Origin: Cannabis sativa
Taxonomy: Eukaryota > Streptophyta > Magnoliopsida > Rosales > Cannabaceae
Assembly: GCF_029168945.1 (NCBI RefSeq)
Contig: NC_083605.1
Location: 2,549,280-2,613,279 of the forward strand
Reading direction: 5' to 3'
Length of the DNA: 64,000 bases
Shown here piece by piece: positions 11,701-23,439 of the stretch; position 1 is the first letter of the stretch, and the number at the start of each line of letters is the position of its first letter. The position numbers and the translations under genes were made by a program. Under the pieces are notes generated by a model. The model was not told where the DNA came from and made no database searches. It worked only from the letters and a program-made list of their open reading frames with translations.

Positions 11701-12794
11701 TATTTTGAAGGGAGGCAATCCGTCGGGCCAGGGTATGGATAAATGGGGTTGGACCTTAGAGTCCAGCGGGAGGTTTACAAGTAAATCTGCGTACCTTGCT
11801 CAAGCTCTGGAAAGAGCCGGCCACTGTGAGGTGGCTCCTTCGCTCTGGAACAAACTATGGAATAGTAAAATCCAGGAGCGGCACAAGATTCTTTGGTGGT
11901 GCATCTTCTAATCGGCGCTTCCTGTCAGAGCTATTATTGGGAGGAGATTCCAAAATGAAGACTCCAGATGCCCCTTATGCGAACAGGGGGAGGAATCTAT
12001 TGAACACCTCTTTTTAACTTGTGATGTGGCGTTACACTTTTGGCGATCTTCCCCTTGGGGCATATATCCGCGCAGTGACAATGGAATTCGTGTTTGGGAC
12101 TGGGTGAAGTTTCTCTGGAGTCTTAAAAATAGGGGTATCCGTGAAGATGAGGTCTTTCTCTCTGCATCGATAGTAATGGATACCATCTGGAGGGCGCGCA
12201 ATGAAAAAGTTCACAATAATCTCTCCCCGGATGTTTCAAAATGTATTGACCTTATTTATACTTCTTTTGCAGATTTATATGCTTCTCTAGTGTCGTCACC
12301 GACTCCGACTTTGACAAAAAATTGGAATCCTCCACCTGAGGATTAATTGGATCAAACTTAATTGTGACGTTCGAGTGGGCCTGGCAAGCATGTGCACAGC
12401 TGTTGTTGCTAGAAACCACCTGGGTGAAGTGATTTGGATCCACACAGCTCAGTTGGACTTCTCAGATGCTTTGTGTGGAGAAGCAGCGGCCTGTTGTTCA
12501 GCCATTTCTCTAGCAATTGATTTAGGTTTAAAGTTTATTATTATTGAGAGTGACTCGAGACTAGTAATCAATGTCCTCAATGGGAAGGAGTCCCATTGGG
12601 CCCTTGAGAACTATGTCTCCTTTTGTTCGAGATCATCTCCATCTTTTTCTAGTTGTAATTTTTTGAATATTAGTAGACAATGTAACTTTGCTGCCCATAA
12701 TGTGGCTAAGTGGGCGTTTACCCACCAGATATTTGGTTGTATTCCGATCTCTGCTTTGCCGGAGAACCTACTTTGTAATGACCGAGAGATTTAG
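8769..12794 (+). pseudogene. LINE ORF2: endonuclease, reverse transcriptase, RNase H (multiply broken)
   Basis: I take the ATG at 8769, because MAWNCRGLG is the standard start of the plant L1 endonuclease. The order is: endonuclease (TELK near 8860; GGIILAWK; a VDTN segment near 9170 where GDFN is expected; SDHRP near 9397 in a shifted frame), reverse transcriptase (HFRPISLCN near 10250; RQGDPLSPYLF near 10640; FADD near 10785), zf-RVT, and an RNase H-like tail (AAHNVAKWAF near 12690). Breaks include frameshifts near 9200, 9490 and 10880, and in-frame stops near 9716 and at 11462-11464 (TGG to TAG). The altered endonuclease residue and the breaks make it inactive. It supplied the enzymes for LINE mobilisation in the nucleus. 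Confidence 0.87.
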
Positions 12795-12844
12795 CTTTTG
12801 GATTCAATGAAATTCTTCACGCTATTTTTCAAAAAAAAAAAAAC

Positions 12845-13042
12845 AAAAGAGTCATGAGGGGTACATCTTTTTCTTAATAAATATTTTATCACCATTTAAC
12901 TAACTTATAGTACTAAAGGACAAAATGCATGCCCTTACTCTAGAAATTGAATATTTTTCGTATTGAAAAATTAACTTTGAAAAGATGAAAGACTACCATA
13001 AAACTATATTTCATATCTTTCAGCTGGAGTCATTGATCATAA

Positions 13043-13076
<34 letters not shown>

Positions 13077-13835
13077 AATTTAATATCAATTATGTGTATT
13101 ATATACATAATTCTAGCCATGTAGTGACATGTGTGTGCTTTCTATTTTACTTCTAGAATGTATTACTTCTTCTTTATAATAAATAAATACATAGCAGTAG
13201 TACCACCCTCACATTCATTAACCTAGTTTTGACATTTTCTTTAATTCAAAAAAAAAAATATTGTTGACATGATTGAATTTATTTATTTAGTAAAATATCA
13301 TTTTAATCCTCTTTGTTTTAAATAATATTTATTTAATGTCTAGTACTTAATATATTTAATAAGTAGACTTGCACATTACACATAGTACTCTTAGAAATTT
13401 AATATATAAATGAGATAAACCAAAATAAATTACAATTTAATTACAAAAATAATATAAAAATTAAAATAAAAGATTAATTACACAAATATTATATTATATA
13501 ATATATACAGTAATATAATGTGTGTATATATATAGCAAGAGAAAAAAAATTATATATATGGTGTAAATTAGTAGGAATCACTATGATTTGAACAAGATAT
13601 TAGAACTTTATTTAAAATTTTATTTTCCTTATCTCTAAGCACTAAAAGAACACGTAGAGTTCCCTTAGTGCATAGTGTGTAGTGGTCAACAAAGATAAAT
13701 ATATATGGAGGAACCAATCATAATCTGTCTTCCCATATTATTATTTTAAAAAACTTTCAAAGGGCAATGAAGACCATGACAACAAAGGTCTGTCTATATA
13801 AAGAAGGCCTCCTTCCATGGATGCCATTATAATTA
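12845..13835 (+). repeat. Right arm of inverted promoter duplication (RLP-A upstream region)
   Basis: This is the upstream region of RLP-A and matches the reverse complement of 2520-3310 in order, with indels. The most divergent part is 13250-13650, where this arm has extra AT-rich sequence. An (AT)n run lies near 13039-13066. The innermost shared block (GAGTCAT...GAGGGGTA) abuts the LINE-2 tail on this side and the LINE-1 duplication on the other. Confidence 0.8.
13795..13802 (+). promoter_or_regulatory. TATA box of RLP-A
   Basis: TATATAAA 59 bp upstream of the ATG at 13861. It is identical in core and context to the minus-strand box at 2555-2562, which supports a real core promoter. Confidence 0.6.
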
Positions 13836-14113
13836 ATCCATAGCTGCATTATCAGTATCCATGACTATTCATATGACTATTCATGTTACAACAATGATTA
13901 TGTTTTTCATGTTTCTGGCAGAGGTAGCTCTTATGGGGAATGTTTTTGGCAATGGAGTAGGAGAATCCAACATACTCTGCCATGAAAAAGAGAAGCAGGC
14001 TCTTCTGAGTTTCAAGAAAGATTTGGTAGATGATTATAACAAATTGGTGTCTTGGAATGTTTCTGAAGAAGAAGATTGCTGCAAATGGGCTGGAATTTCT
14101 TGCAACGCTCTTA

Positions 14114-14118
14114 CTGGC
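14114..14118. repeat. Target-site duplication CTGGC, left copy
   Basis: CTGGC directly before the left LTR of Sirevirus-1; the partner is at 35251-35255. RLP-B reads straight through the same place (CTTACTGGCCACGTC near 41270), which confirms the insertion site. Confidence 0.95.
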
Positions 14119-15325
14119 TGAAATTCCGTATTTTAATATTCCCAGTTTGATTATTTAATTAAATGATTAATTAAATGCGGAATAATAAAACTGGTACTGA
14201 AAACAGTTTTCTGTAGTTACAGAATGCAACTCTGTAACTCCAGAGAAACCCAGAAAAACAAACAGTGCATAAAAGTAAAAACACACAAGATTTTTGTACG
14301 TGGTTTCAACAATCCTTTCAGATTGTTACTAGTCCACGGGGCCACGCCCAGAGATAAGATTCATTAGATCGGTATCAAAAATACAAAGTAATTGACTTAT
14401 GCATAAATAGACTCCCTCTTATTGTATGCCGCAAGCTTGATGTATTCCACCTACTAACCGAATGTTGATAAAACTCCAAGTGCTCGAACTCCCTTCGATC
14501 ACCTTGAAGAGTGCTTGAATCCTCCCGATTCAAGGCTTAAAGGCTATCTCCCGAAAGCCTATACAACCATCTCCCGAAGGTTGTGTGCTTGTATCCTCCC
14601 GATGCAAGACTTCAAAAGCAATCTCCCGAAAGCTTGTAAATACCCTTCTCCCGAAGGTGCACTGATGTTCTTCTTCGTTGTAGACTTGAATACAGACTCA
14701 AGACAATACAAACAACAAATAAACAGAGTAAGAGTAGAACAACTCTTCTCTACAAAACAAAGACACTCTTTTCTTATGATATGAAAGTGAATAAAAGAGT
14801 TAACATAACAAAGATACTCTTTCCTTAAGATATGAATATAATTCTAAGTGTGTGAAAGAGATGCAAAACCTAGCTACTATAAGATGTAAAAATAATGAAT
14901 ATACATCTCATAGACAGCTTACATTCGGTCTGAACAAGACCTCAACCCACTAGAAACTTCCCTAAAATAATTCTTCAATCAGTCCAGGAATTTTCGTTTC
15001 TGTACCTACAGAATCGTGGGCAGTAACTACAACTTTCCTTTTATAGAAAAGGAAAGTCTAGCTCCGGTTTTCTCTTCAAGAAACCTGATCTAAGAAAATG
15101 GGAAACTCAACACAAGATCAGATTACACAGCTGGTTAGATAAAAACGAAATGGGTAACCAAACTTACCATTTTTACCTTTTTTCCAAAAATAGGAAAGCT
15201 AGACAACTTTCCTTTCAAGTTTGAATACACCAAATAGGAAACCATATTAATGTATACCAGCCGAAAATATACAATAAATAATAAAATATTTTTGTCAATT
15301 AAATATGCCAAAAATGGAATTAACA
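14119..15325 (-). repeat. 3' LTR of Sirevirus-1
   Basis: Begins TGAAATTCCG and ends GGAATTAACA as read on the plus strand, so it has TG...CA ends, and matches 34043-35250. It contains the hairpin array at 14514-14661. The polypurine tract borders its inner end at 15326. Confidence 0.95.
14514..14661 (-). repeat. LTR hairpin array with CTCCCGA loops (3' LTR of Sirevirus-1)
   Basis: A chain of short palindromes, each enclosing the core CTCCCG(A). The paired arms differ from one to the next: CTTGAAT/ATTCAAG, GGCT/AGCC, ACAACC/GGTTGT, CTTGTAT/ATGCAAG, AAGC/GCTT. The same array is in the other LTR at 34437-34586. In the sense strand the loop reads CGGGAG. Confidence 0.8.
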
Positions 15326-15640
15326 ATCTCCCCCTTTGGCACTTTGATTGACAAAACATTTTATTATGAGAAAACCTGCATCAAGTGTTAGAAACCAAAG
15401 CAAATAGCTTTTTAAAGATACAAGAGTATAGAAAATACTCCCCCTGCATGAAAGCTCTCTAACACATAAAACATAGAACTTTTTTTGGACGGAAAAGCTT
15501 GCAAACCGAAGAACACAACTTTTTAAACGGAAAAAGTGTTAAACCACAAACAAGCAACTCCCCCTAAAACCAAGGGTCCAGAGTTGTAACAAAGAGTTCA
15601 ATGAATCCAAAAAAAAAAATAACTACTCCCCCTTTTTGTC
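15326..15640 (-). other. Polypurine tracts of Sirevirus-1 (multiple)
   Basis: The tract touching the 3' LTR (15326-15343) reads GTGCCAAAGGGGGAGAT in sense. Further AGGGGGAG-like tracts lie near 15440, 15557 and 15627, each in a purine-rich setting. Repeated tracts upstream of the 3' LTR are a Sirevirus trait; the one next to the LTR should prime plus-strand DNA. Confidence 0.85.
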
Positions 15641-17082
15641 TATCAAGGAGCCAAAGATAACAAAAACAAACATGGACAAATTCATAAGTTCAAATAAACA
15701 TTAATAAAAAAGAAAAAGATAAAAGATTGAACCACTTATTCATCATCATTGGGTCGGAAGTATTTCATGATGCTGTCCATTTTCCTAAGAAGCAAGGCCT
15801 GACTTGTCTCCATTCTCCCCAAACGCAAGTTGAATTCTGCCATTTCTGTAGGAGCAGAAGTGGAAGCAGATCCAGCAGCAGGATCATTTGTAAGACCAGG
15901 GGAAGCAGACCGAGCCTTTCTTTGAGCAGCTTTTCCTTGAGGAGGCTTCTCAGGAATTTTGAAAGTGGTTCCAACAGCAGGCATCTCAATTGATTCATTC
16001 TCAAGAATCAATTCCTCTTGATCAGATAAAATTTTATAGATTAAGTGAGGAAAAATGAGATTGAGCCTAGGTTTCTTACCCTTTCGAAGAGAGACAATTT
16101 GCTCCCAAATCATGTCAGCCAAATCAATTTTAGCACCAATTGAAACTTTATACAAAAAGAAAGCAAGTTCATTTGAAACATTTACCGGATTGGAGCAAGG
16201 AAACCAATTGGATAGGGCAAACCTCATGAGAGCAGCACGTTGATAGGTGAGTTGAGACATATGCATGGTGTCGGAGAGTTCAATTTCATTATCACCAGAG
16301 AGATAACCGAACACCTTTTGACGATCAAACTCCACATCAGTTGGCTCAATTCCCATAGGCAAATTGAGAGCCTCAGCAACATCCTTCACAGTAAAGGAAT
16401 ACCAGTGTCCTCTGACAAAAACTTTGCCAAACATGAAAGAGTCCTCATCGAGAAACTCATCAGTGATGTTAGCATAAAATTCCTTCACAATTCTATCCAC
16501 ATACCCATCAAAACCGATCAAGGTATCTACCCATTGTCTTTCTTTCAACATGTTATACACTCCAAAAGGCTTATGAGCAATAACATTAAAATTTTTCTCC
16601 ACAGTAAAATTCCTATTCTCATAGAATTTCATATCTCTAGCATGATCATTATAACAAAAATAATGAGAGTGGGGCTTGAAGTTATCAAGAGAAATACCAG
16701 AGGGCCTCTTTCTTTTCTGTGGAAGAACAGGATTTGTAGAGACAATGGGCCTTTTTCCTTTGTCCTTCTTTGGAACAGCAGGAGGGACTGGAACAGATTC
16801 TGTAGTGACAGGCTCAGTTTCTGGTTCTTCACTCTCGGATCCAGTATCATCAATAACAGGAAGATCTTTGGGCACAAATTCTTCACTTGAATCGGACAAG
16901 CCCTCTGAATCATGATCCTCCTCACTTTCTTCTGGTTCAGAATCCGAGGAAGAGACCGAAGGGGGATTCTCCTTGAGATTTTTGCCTTTTGAAGATGAAG
17001 AAACCACCTTTTTCCCTTTGGATGCAATTTTAGGTTTAACCACTTCAGGCTTTTTAGGAGTGGAAACCTTGGACCTAGTTCG

Positions 17083-18976
17083 TGGGTTTTATGCCCTAAA
17101 TAAAACTCATTTCAATATAATCAGATTTACTTATTAATATAGATCAGAAATAACATTTAATGTTGCATGGTTCACATGATTTATTTCATGATTATATGTA
17201 CATAATGTATAAATTCATCTGAAACCCTTTTCACATACTTGATCCTGTTTATTGTGCCGTCAACACATTGGAAAGTAAACATGACTATGTGAATAAAGTT
17301 TCCTAGATTTATCAGACACAGGGTTTTACTGATATGATAATCTACAACAAGAGTTTACTTGCATTTGGAGAAGTGCTATGTTCTTTCCAGAGCATTGGTT
17401 AAAGTAAAGCTCAGATTGGATGCATGGAGTATGCATCGGAAGGGACCGATATTGAACTTTGACTTAGATTTATTAAACTTACCGTAATATCTATTCAAGT
17501 CAATATCGCCTAGTTGATCCTAGATCAAATGATCTTAATCCAGATATGATTAGGCTCAATCTTGAAAGGCTATTCGTGTTCTTTGATTTGTTAGTTAAGC
17601 CTACTTTTAGGTCAGGGTGATACGTACATTTTGGGAACACGGTAGTTCAATTGAGTGGGAGCGCTATCATAAACATGGAATCTATAGCTTCTATCTGGCG
17701 AATAGTAAGCAAAGGATGATCTCCTTCGAGCTTGACCAAACGAACATAAATGGTGGAGTACTCATTTCACATAAGCTGAAATATCATTTATACGGGGTCA
17801 AGTGTTTTAAGGAATAAATACATTGTAGGGTGTAACGGTAATTTAATCCCTTTACAGTGTAGATCATTCATATAGAGGATCATTGATCAAATTAGGATTA
17901 TAACAATGGATAACTAATGATGTGTCTATATGGTGGAACATATAGAGCATTCTATATACTGAGAGTGCAATTCTAAGTTCTATGCGTGGATTCAACGAAG
18001 AATTAATAAGTTAGTGAATTTTAGTGTTAAATTCTTGATCTACTTATTGGAAGCTCGGTTATATAGACCCATGGTCCCCCCACTAGTTGAGATAATATTG
18101 CTTGTAAGACTCATGTAATTGGTTTTGATTAATCAATTATAATTCTCAAATTAGACTATGTCTATTTGTGAATTTTTCACTAAGTAAGGGCGAAATTGTA
18201 AAGAAAGAGTTTATAGGGGCATATTTGTTAATTATGATACTTTGTATGGTTCAATTAATAAATATGATAAATGACAATATTATTTAATAATTATTTATAG
18301 TTATTAAATAGTTAGAATTGGCATTTAAATGGTTGAATTAGGAAATTGGCATTTTTGAGAAAATCAGATACAAAAGGTGTTAAAATTGCAAAATTGCAAA
18401 AAGCAAGGCCCAATCCACTAAGTTTAGGGCCAGCCACTTTTGTAGGAAATTTAAACTGATTTTTTTCATTATTTTAATGCCATATAATTCAAATCTAACC
18501 CTAGTAGGAATGCTATAAATAGATAGTGAAGGCTTCAGGAAAATTACACTTTTCTTCTGACTTTTTCTATTCAGAAAAACTGAGCCTTCTCTCTCCCTAT
18601 CTTTAGCTGACCACTCTCTCTCTCTTCTTCCTTGATAATTTCGAAATCCTTAGTGTATGAGTAGTGCCCACACACATCAAGTGATACCTCAATCATAGTG
18701 AGGAAAATCGTGAAGAAAGATCATCACCAAAGGAGTTTCAGCATCAAAGATTCAGAGAAAGAGATCCAGGTTCAGATATTGATAATGCTCTGCTACAGAA
18801 AGGAATCAAGGGCTAGATATCTGAACGGAAGGAGTCATATTATTCCGCTGCACCCAATGTAAGGTTTCTTTAACTTTATATGTGTTTAATTTATCGTTTT
18901 AGAAAGTTCATATTTAGGGTGTTAATAAACATACTTGTGAGTAGATCTAAGATCCTGGTAAAATAAATTTCCAACA
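17083..18976 (+). repeat. 5' LTR of nested copia
   Basis: 1,894 bp, matching 25369-27264. By eye it differs at only about four or five positions (CATCTGAAACC versus CATGCGAAACC, CTCAGATTGG versus CTCAGGTTGG, one T-run indel) besides the lost first bases. A CTATAAATAG box near 18511 is a likely LTR promoter. Confidence 0.95.
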
Positions 18977-21900
18977 ACTGGCCTCAGAGCCATGGTAATT
19001 GATTTACTTACATGTAATTTGGACTTTAAAACGATTGTTTGTATGTTCTTTGGATGGTATCATGTTGTATTGAGTGTTATTTGATGATTGATTGATGATT
19101 GTGAAATTTTCGTGAAAAATAATTGTTATTTCGGTTCTGGCATTATTTTTATTGGATAGTATGGAAAAAATTAAGCAAGTTAGCCTTTTACAGAACTCAA
19201 TTTGGATTTTATTTGAATTAGTTATGATTTTTTGAAGATTTGACAAAATCGGGGCTGTGCTGATAGTTTCCTGCGATCGCAGAACTGTCCGTACAGTTTC
19301 GAATTTTTTCAATTTTCTTCAATTTTTCATACTTTTTCATGGAATTAACTTCCAATTTTTTGTATGGTTTTGTATATATACTATTACTATTCCTAATTCA
19401 ATTCTAATTATCATTTTGAATTAATTTAAATTTTTTTAATTTAATTCAAGATATTAGTGTAATTTGAATTTGAATAGAATTAGTATTTATCTTTTTGCTT
19501 AAAAATCTATCTTATTTTTAAATTTGATTATATTTTTTTTAAATTTAAGGTCAGATATTTTAAGATATTTATAATATCTTTTAAAGATATTTATAATATC
19601 TTTTAAGATATTTTAAAAATATCTTATCTTTTAAGATTTTTTAATTAAATCTTTTTAGATATTTTGACCATATTTAAATTTAAAATAAGATATTTATAAT
19701 CATGTAATTTTAAATAGATATAAGATATTTTGCTAATTTTTTAAATTTTGTTATTTTATTTATTTAAATTACATTTAAAAATTTGAAAAAGATATTTATT
19801 TATCTTTTCTAATTTTTTATTTAATTTTTATTTATAAAATAACATTTAAAATTTAAAAGTAGTTAGCAAATTTTTGAAATGATATTTAGGTTGGTTGAAA
19901 CCTAATTTTTCAAAAATTGTAGGTTTAATTTTAAATTTAAATTTTTTAAATTTTCGAATTTTTTTATTTTTTTTAAATTTTCGAAAAATAAATATTTTAT
20001 TTATTTAATTAATTATTTCGAAATTAATTATTTAATTTAAAATTAAATAAATCCTACATCCAACTATCCAGCTAACCTTGTTGCAGGAGTATGTGTTTTA
20101 GCTTATGTGTAAGTTTTTAAAACCTATTATTACTTGATTGCAAATAGCCATGGTTACCTTTTGCCAGATCTAATGATCTGATGGCTCCCTTGATCAAGAT
20201 AATAATTTGTAACAGGTATATTTACAATCTTCTTTCATCTGTGTATGACCTAGCAACATGATAGGACCCATCCAAAGTGTGTCTGTGTGAGCCTATGTGT
20301 TTAATTTTATTATAGATGCATATAGGTTAATGTTGCTAAAATAAATTATCATAGTTATTGATAGAATTTATTTAGGCCCATTTAGTTTTTGGGCCTATTC
20401 AATTAATAACAGTTGTTCTTATTAAGGTTAAATTCCTCTCTTTTGGGCCTTGTGTGAGAGTTGGGAGCCATAGAAGTGGGTACGACATACTGAACCCAGC
20501 ACCCCCTCACACAAACTACCCCAATTGTGAAGGCCCATTTGCCTGATTTGAACAACTGTACTAGGTTAATTACACTAGTTTAACCTAATAAAATTGATTA
20601 GCAACATAATTAATTTCATTTATTTTGAAATTAATTTAAGAAAATTATAGTTTAAAGAATTTTTATTCTAAGCTAAACTATATGTATTTTCTTGTATTTA
20701 ATTAAATATAGAATTATAACCATCTAGATTCTTTCTGGAACTTAATTTAAATTTTTCATTAAATATTCTTATTTAAGTTGATATTTAGTTATCTACAACA
20801 TACCAACTTAAATCTGAATATCTTTTGAATTTCAAATTTCAAAATTAAGTTGAGGAATTTTAGGCATTGGTTATTAAGATTCTTTAGATATTTTTTAAGT
20901 TAATATCTTTTCGAATATTAACTTAAAATGGAATATTTTCAAATTAAGTGGTTACAACTTAATTTTTGATATTTAATTAAATTTAAATTTGAAAAATATT
21001 TAAGTTCTAGATTTTTTCTAATACAACTTAAATTAGATATTTTTTCAAATTTTGTGGAAAAGATACTTAGTCAAATAAGATATTTTCTAGATAGTTATTT
21101 CTAGACTACTTATTATTTCTAATATTAAATAGGAAAATATTATAAATTGTGAAATTAATTATTTAATTAATTTTGGTGCAATTTATTTTAAGTATATTTT
21201 TCCTAGTATTAAACTAGAAATTAATAATTAAGCCTTCTCTACACTTAATTATTTATTTCTTGAATTTAATACATTTAATTAATTTGAAAATTAAATATCT
21301 AAGTTGATTTTTATCATCATACTTAAATATTTCTTTTTTCATGACATTTAATTAAATAGAAAATTATTTTTAGTTGAAATTTATTTTTTCAACTAAATTT
21401 AAATAATTTTCAAAATATATTTTTTTTATTAATCAATTTTCGAAATTGCATTTCTTAAATGCTAGAATTTCGAATTTTATCTTGAAAAATAGATTAAGTT
21501 GTAAATTAATTATTTATTTTAATTAATTCTTGGATCAACTTAAATCAATGATTTTTCATTTATTGATTAATTTAAAATAAATTAAATTAAAGTATATTAT
21601 TAGAAATTGAATTAATTAGTCAAAGGAAAATCTAGATAGATGATATTTTTGCTTGAAGTATTTTTCTAGTGTATTTAATTAAATAGAAAATTAATATTTA
21701 AGTTGATTTTCATCATCATACTTAAATATTTGAAATTTTTCTTATATATTTAATTAAATAGGAAAATTATATTTTTTGTTGTAAATTAATTTTATTAATT
21801 AATTTTGGGCCAACATTAAATTAGAATAATTTTTCCAGGATTAATTTTTTATTTTAACATGCATTTTCGAAAATTGTATTCTTAAATACTTTAATTTTTC

Positions 21901-23430
21901 GAAATGCAATATATATTTATAGAATATTAAATTTGAGTTGTAAATTAATTTATATTAATTTTGTAACAACTTAAATTGAATATTTTTCTAAATATTTATT
22001 GGAAATTATTACTAAGATGGAAATTATTCATCTAAGTAAAATTTATAAATATTAAATTAAAATTTATATTTAGAATTTTTCATTCTAAATTGGAAATTTT
22101 AAATAAATGTATATTTAAAATAAATAAATTAAATAAAGAGAATCAAAAAAAATACAACTCACTTTAAATAATGAGCTTGATTATTATTAAGATATTCGAT
22201 CTCCATTGTTGGTCTTACAAAAGTTAAATGTTTTCAATATAACCTCGAGACGCTAGACTTCGTCCCCCTATGGATGGTTATTCGTTGAACGCATTTAACA
22301 CCGTAAGATTTCATTTGATAAGTGTTTTGTAAGTTTTCGTCTCTATTAGACTCTCCCCTACGGTGACTACTTAGAGATAAACTTATGAAACATGAAACAA
22401 TGGTAGAAGCTCATAAAATGAGAATAACCTTGACTCTCGCCTACCGGGACAACGTTGGATTCTTATTTTGATCGAATAAAAGGTTGCTAGAATGGTTTTT
22501 ATTTTAGATGAGTCGACAACTCTATTCAATAAATGATGCTTTGACTCTCGCCTACCGGGACACTGTATCAGTTTATTGAAAACCTTGGAAATTATTTAGG
22601 ATTGTATGTTTTAGTATTTTCACTAGTCATTCTTACTTGCTATATGTTTATAATTTCTGAATTGTGTATGAATTTATATTGAACCATGTTAATTTCTGTT
22701 ATTAAGTTGTAGTTTAATTTCGAATCTTCATTGTTGGTCTAACATGTTTGTTTTTCTAATGAGATAAATCCCTAGTGGATTTTCACCATTAGACATACAT
22801 AATAGTGTAAGATCTCGAAAGATAAATATTGTATATGCGACATCTAGCTGTTCATCAATTGATGACACCTTAGACTAGTATTTTACGATATGAAACAAGA
22901 AGATTATATAAATAAGATTACTTTGACTTTCGCTAATCGAAGCATCGTTGGATTCTTATTTTAAACGAAATTATCCTAATTCCTCTTAGCTTATTCATTT
23001 CGAATTAGCTTTCAAAACATATCATTGGATGAATGGTCTATAAATCATTTCATGTCATTTTATATGACGCATATGATTATAATCCCGAAATTCTATTCCC
23101 AATTGATATAAATCCTCAATCTTAGAAATCTCCTACTTGTATGGGCAAATCTGACTTAGAGTTTGTATTAGTAGTGCTGGTCCAAGATAGAATTACTCAT
23201 TATATTTGGTATAAATTTAAGTCTTTGACTTTAATTTTAGATTCCAAATAGAAATTTTCTTAAATTTCTAATTCCAGAATACAATACAGTTACACTTTCT
23301 CAAGTGTTTAATATCCATCTTTTATTAATGGATTAAAACTGTATGGAATGTGAGTTAGGTATTCTGTGACCAGGATCCACTTGAAGTATTCTAAGAACTC
23401 TTTGATGTAACTAAACCTATATCATCCAAA
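18977..23430 (+). other. Noncoding AT-rich front half of nested copia interior
   Basis: About 4.5 kb with hardly any open frame, where gag and protease would be expected. It is extremely rich in A/T words (AATTTAAATT type). Islands of ordinary composition occur at 20385-20560 and 22190-22990; the latter holds a diverged duplication (see findings). I could not read gag motifs here. Confidence 0.6.
18978..18992 (+). other. Primer-binding site of nested copia
   Basis: CTGGCCTCAGAGCCA one base after the LTR. It resembles the initiator-Met site (TGGTATCAGAGCC) with two changes. Position and match support it, but the changes leave some doubt. Confidence 0.7.
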
Positions 23431-23439
23431 GACACTACC

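Larger units (their letters stand above)
7262..12841 (+). mobile_element. Longer L1-type LINE (LINE-2)
   Basis: A non-LTR retrotransposon carrying most of ORF1, all ORF2 domains and a short A-rich tail (about 12829-12841). The 5' end is uncertain: recognisable sequence starts within the RNA-binding part of ORF1, so the copy is modestly 5'-truncated. I did not find a clear target duplication. It lies directly against the right arm of the inverted promoter repeat. Its protein sequence is clearly different from LINE-1, so the two are separate insertions of different families. Confidence 0.88.

Noticed and set aside
13861..14121. Stand-alone small secreted protein of 86 residues
   Set aside because: It is the first piece of RLP-A: the sequence continues at 35251 after the CTGGC duplication, and RLP-B shows the uninterrupted arrangement.
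14514..14661. CRISPR-like array of CTCCCGAAG repeats with spacers
   Set aside because: Repeats are too short and imperfect, each is the centre of a hairpin, the block is inside an LTR, and the host is a plant.
16240..16890. 216-codon plus-strand frame inside the extra ORF of Sirevirus-1
   Set aside because: Antisense shadow of the real minus-strand ORF; no domain seen, and not matched in Sirevirus-2.
17617..17817. A 66-codon open frame repeated identically at 25906-26106
   Set aside because: It lies inside the two LTRs of the nested copia, begins at GTG and not ATG, and is identical only because the LTRs are. It is noncoding LTR sequence.
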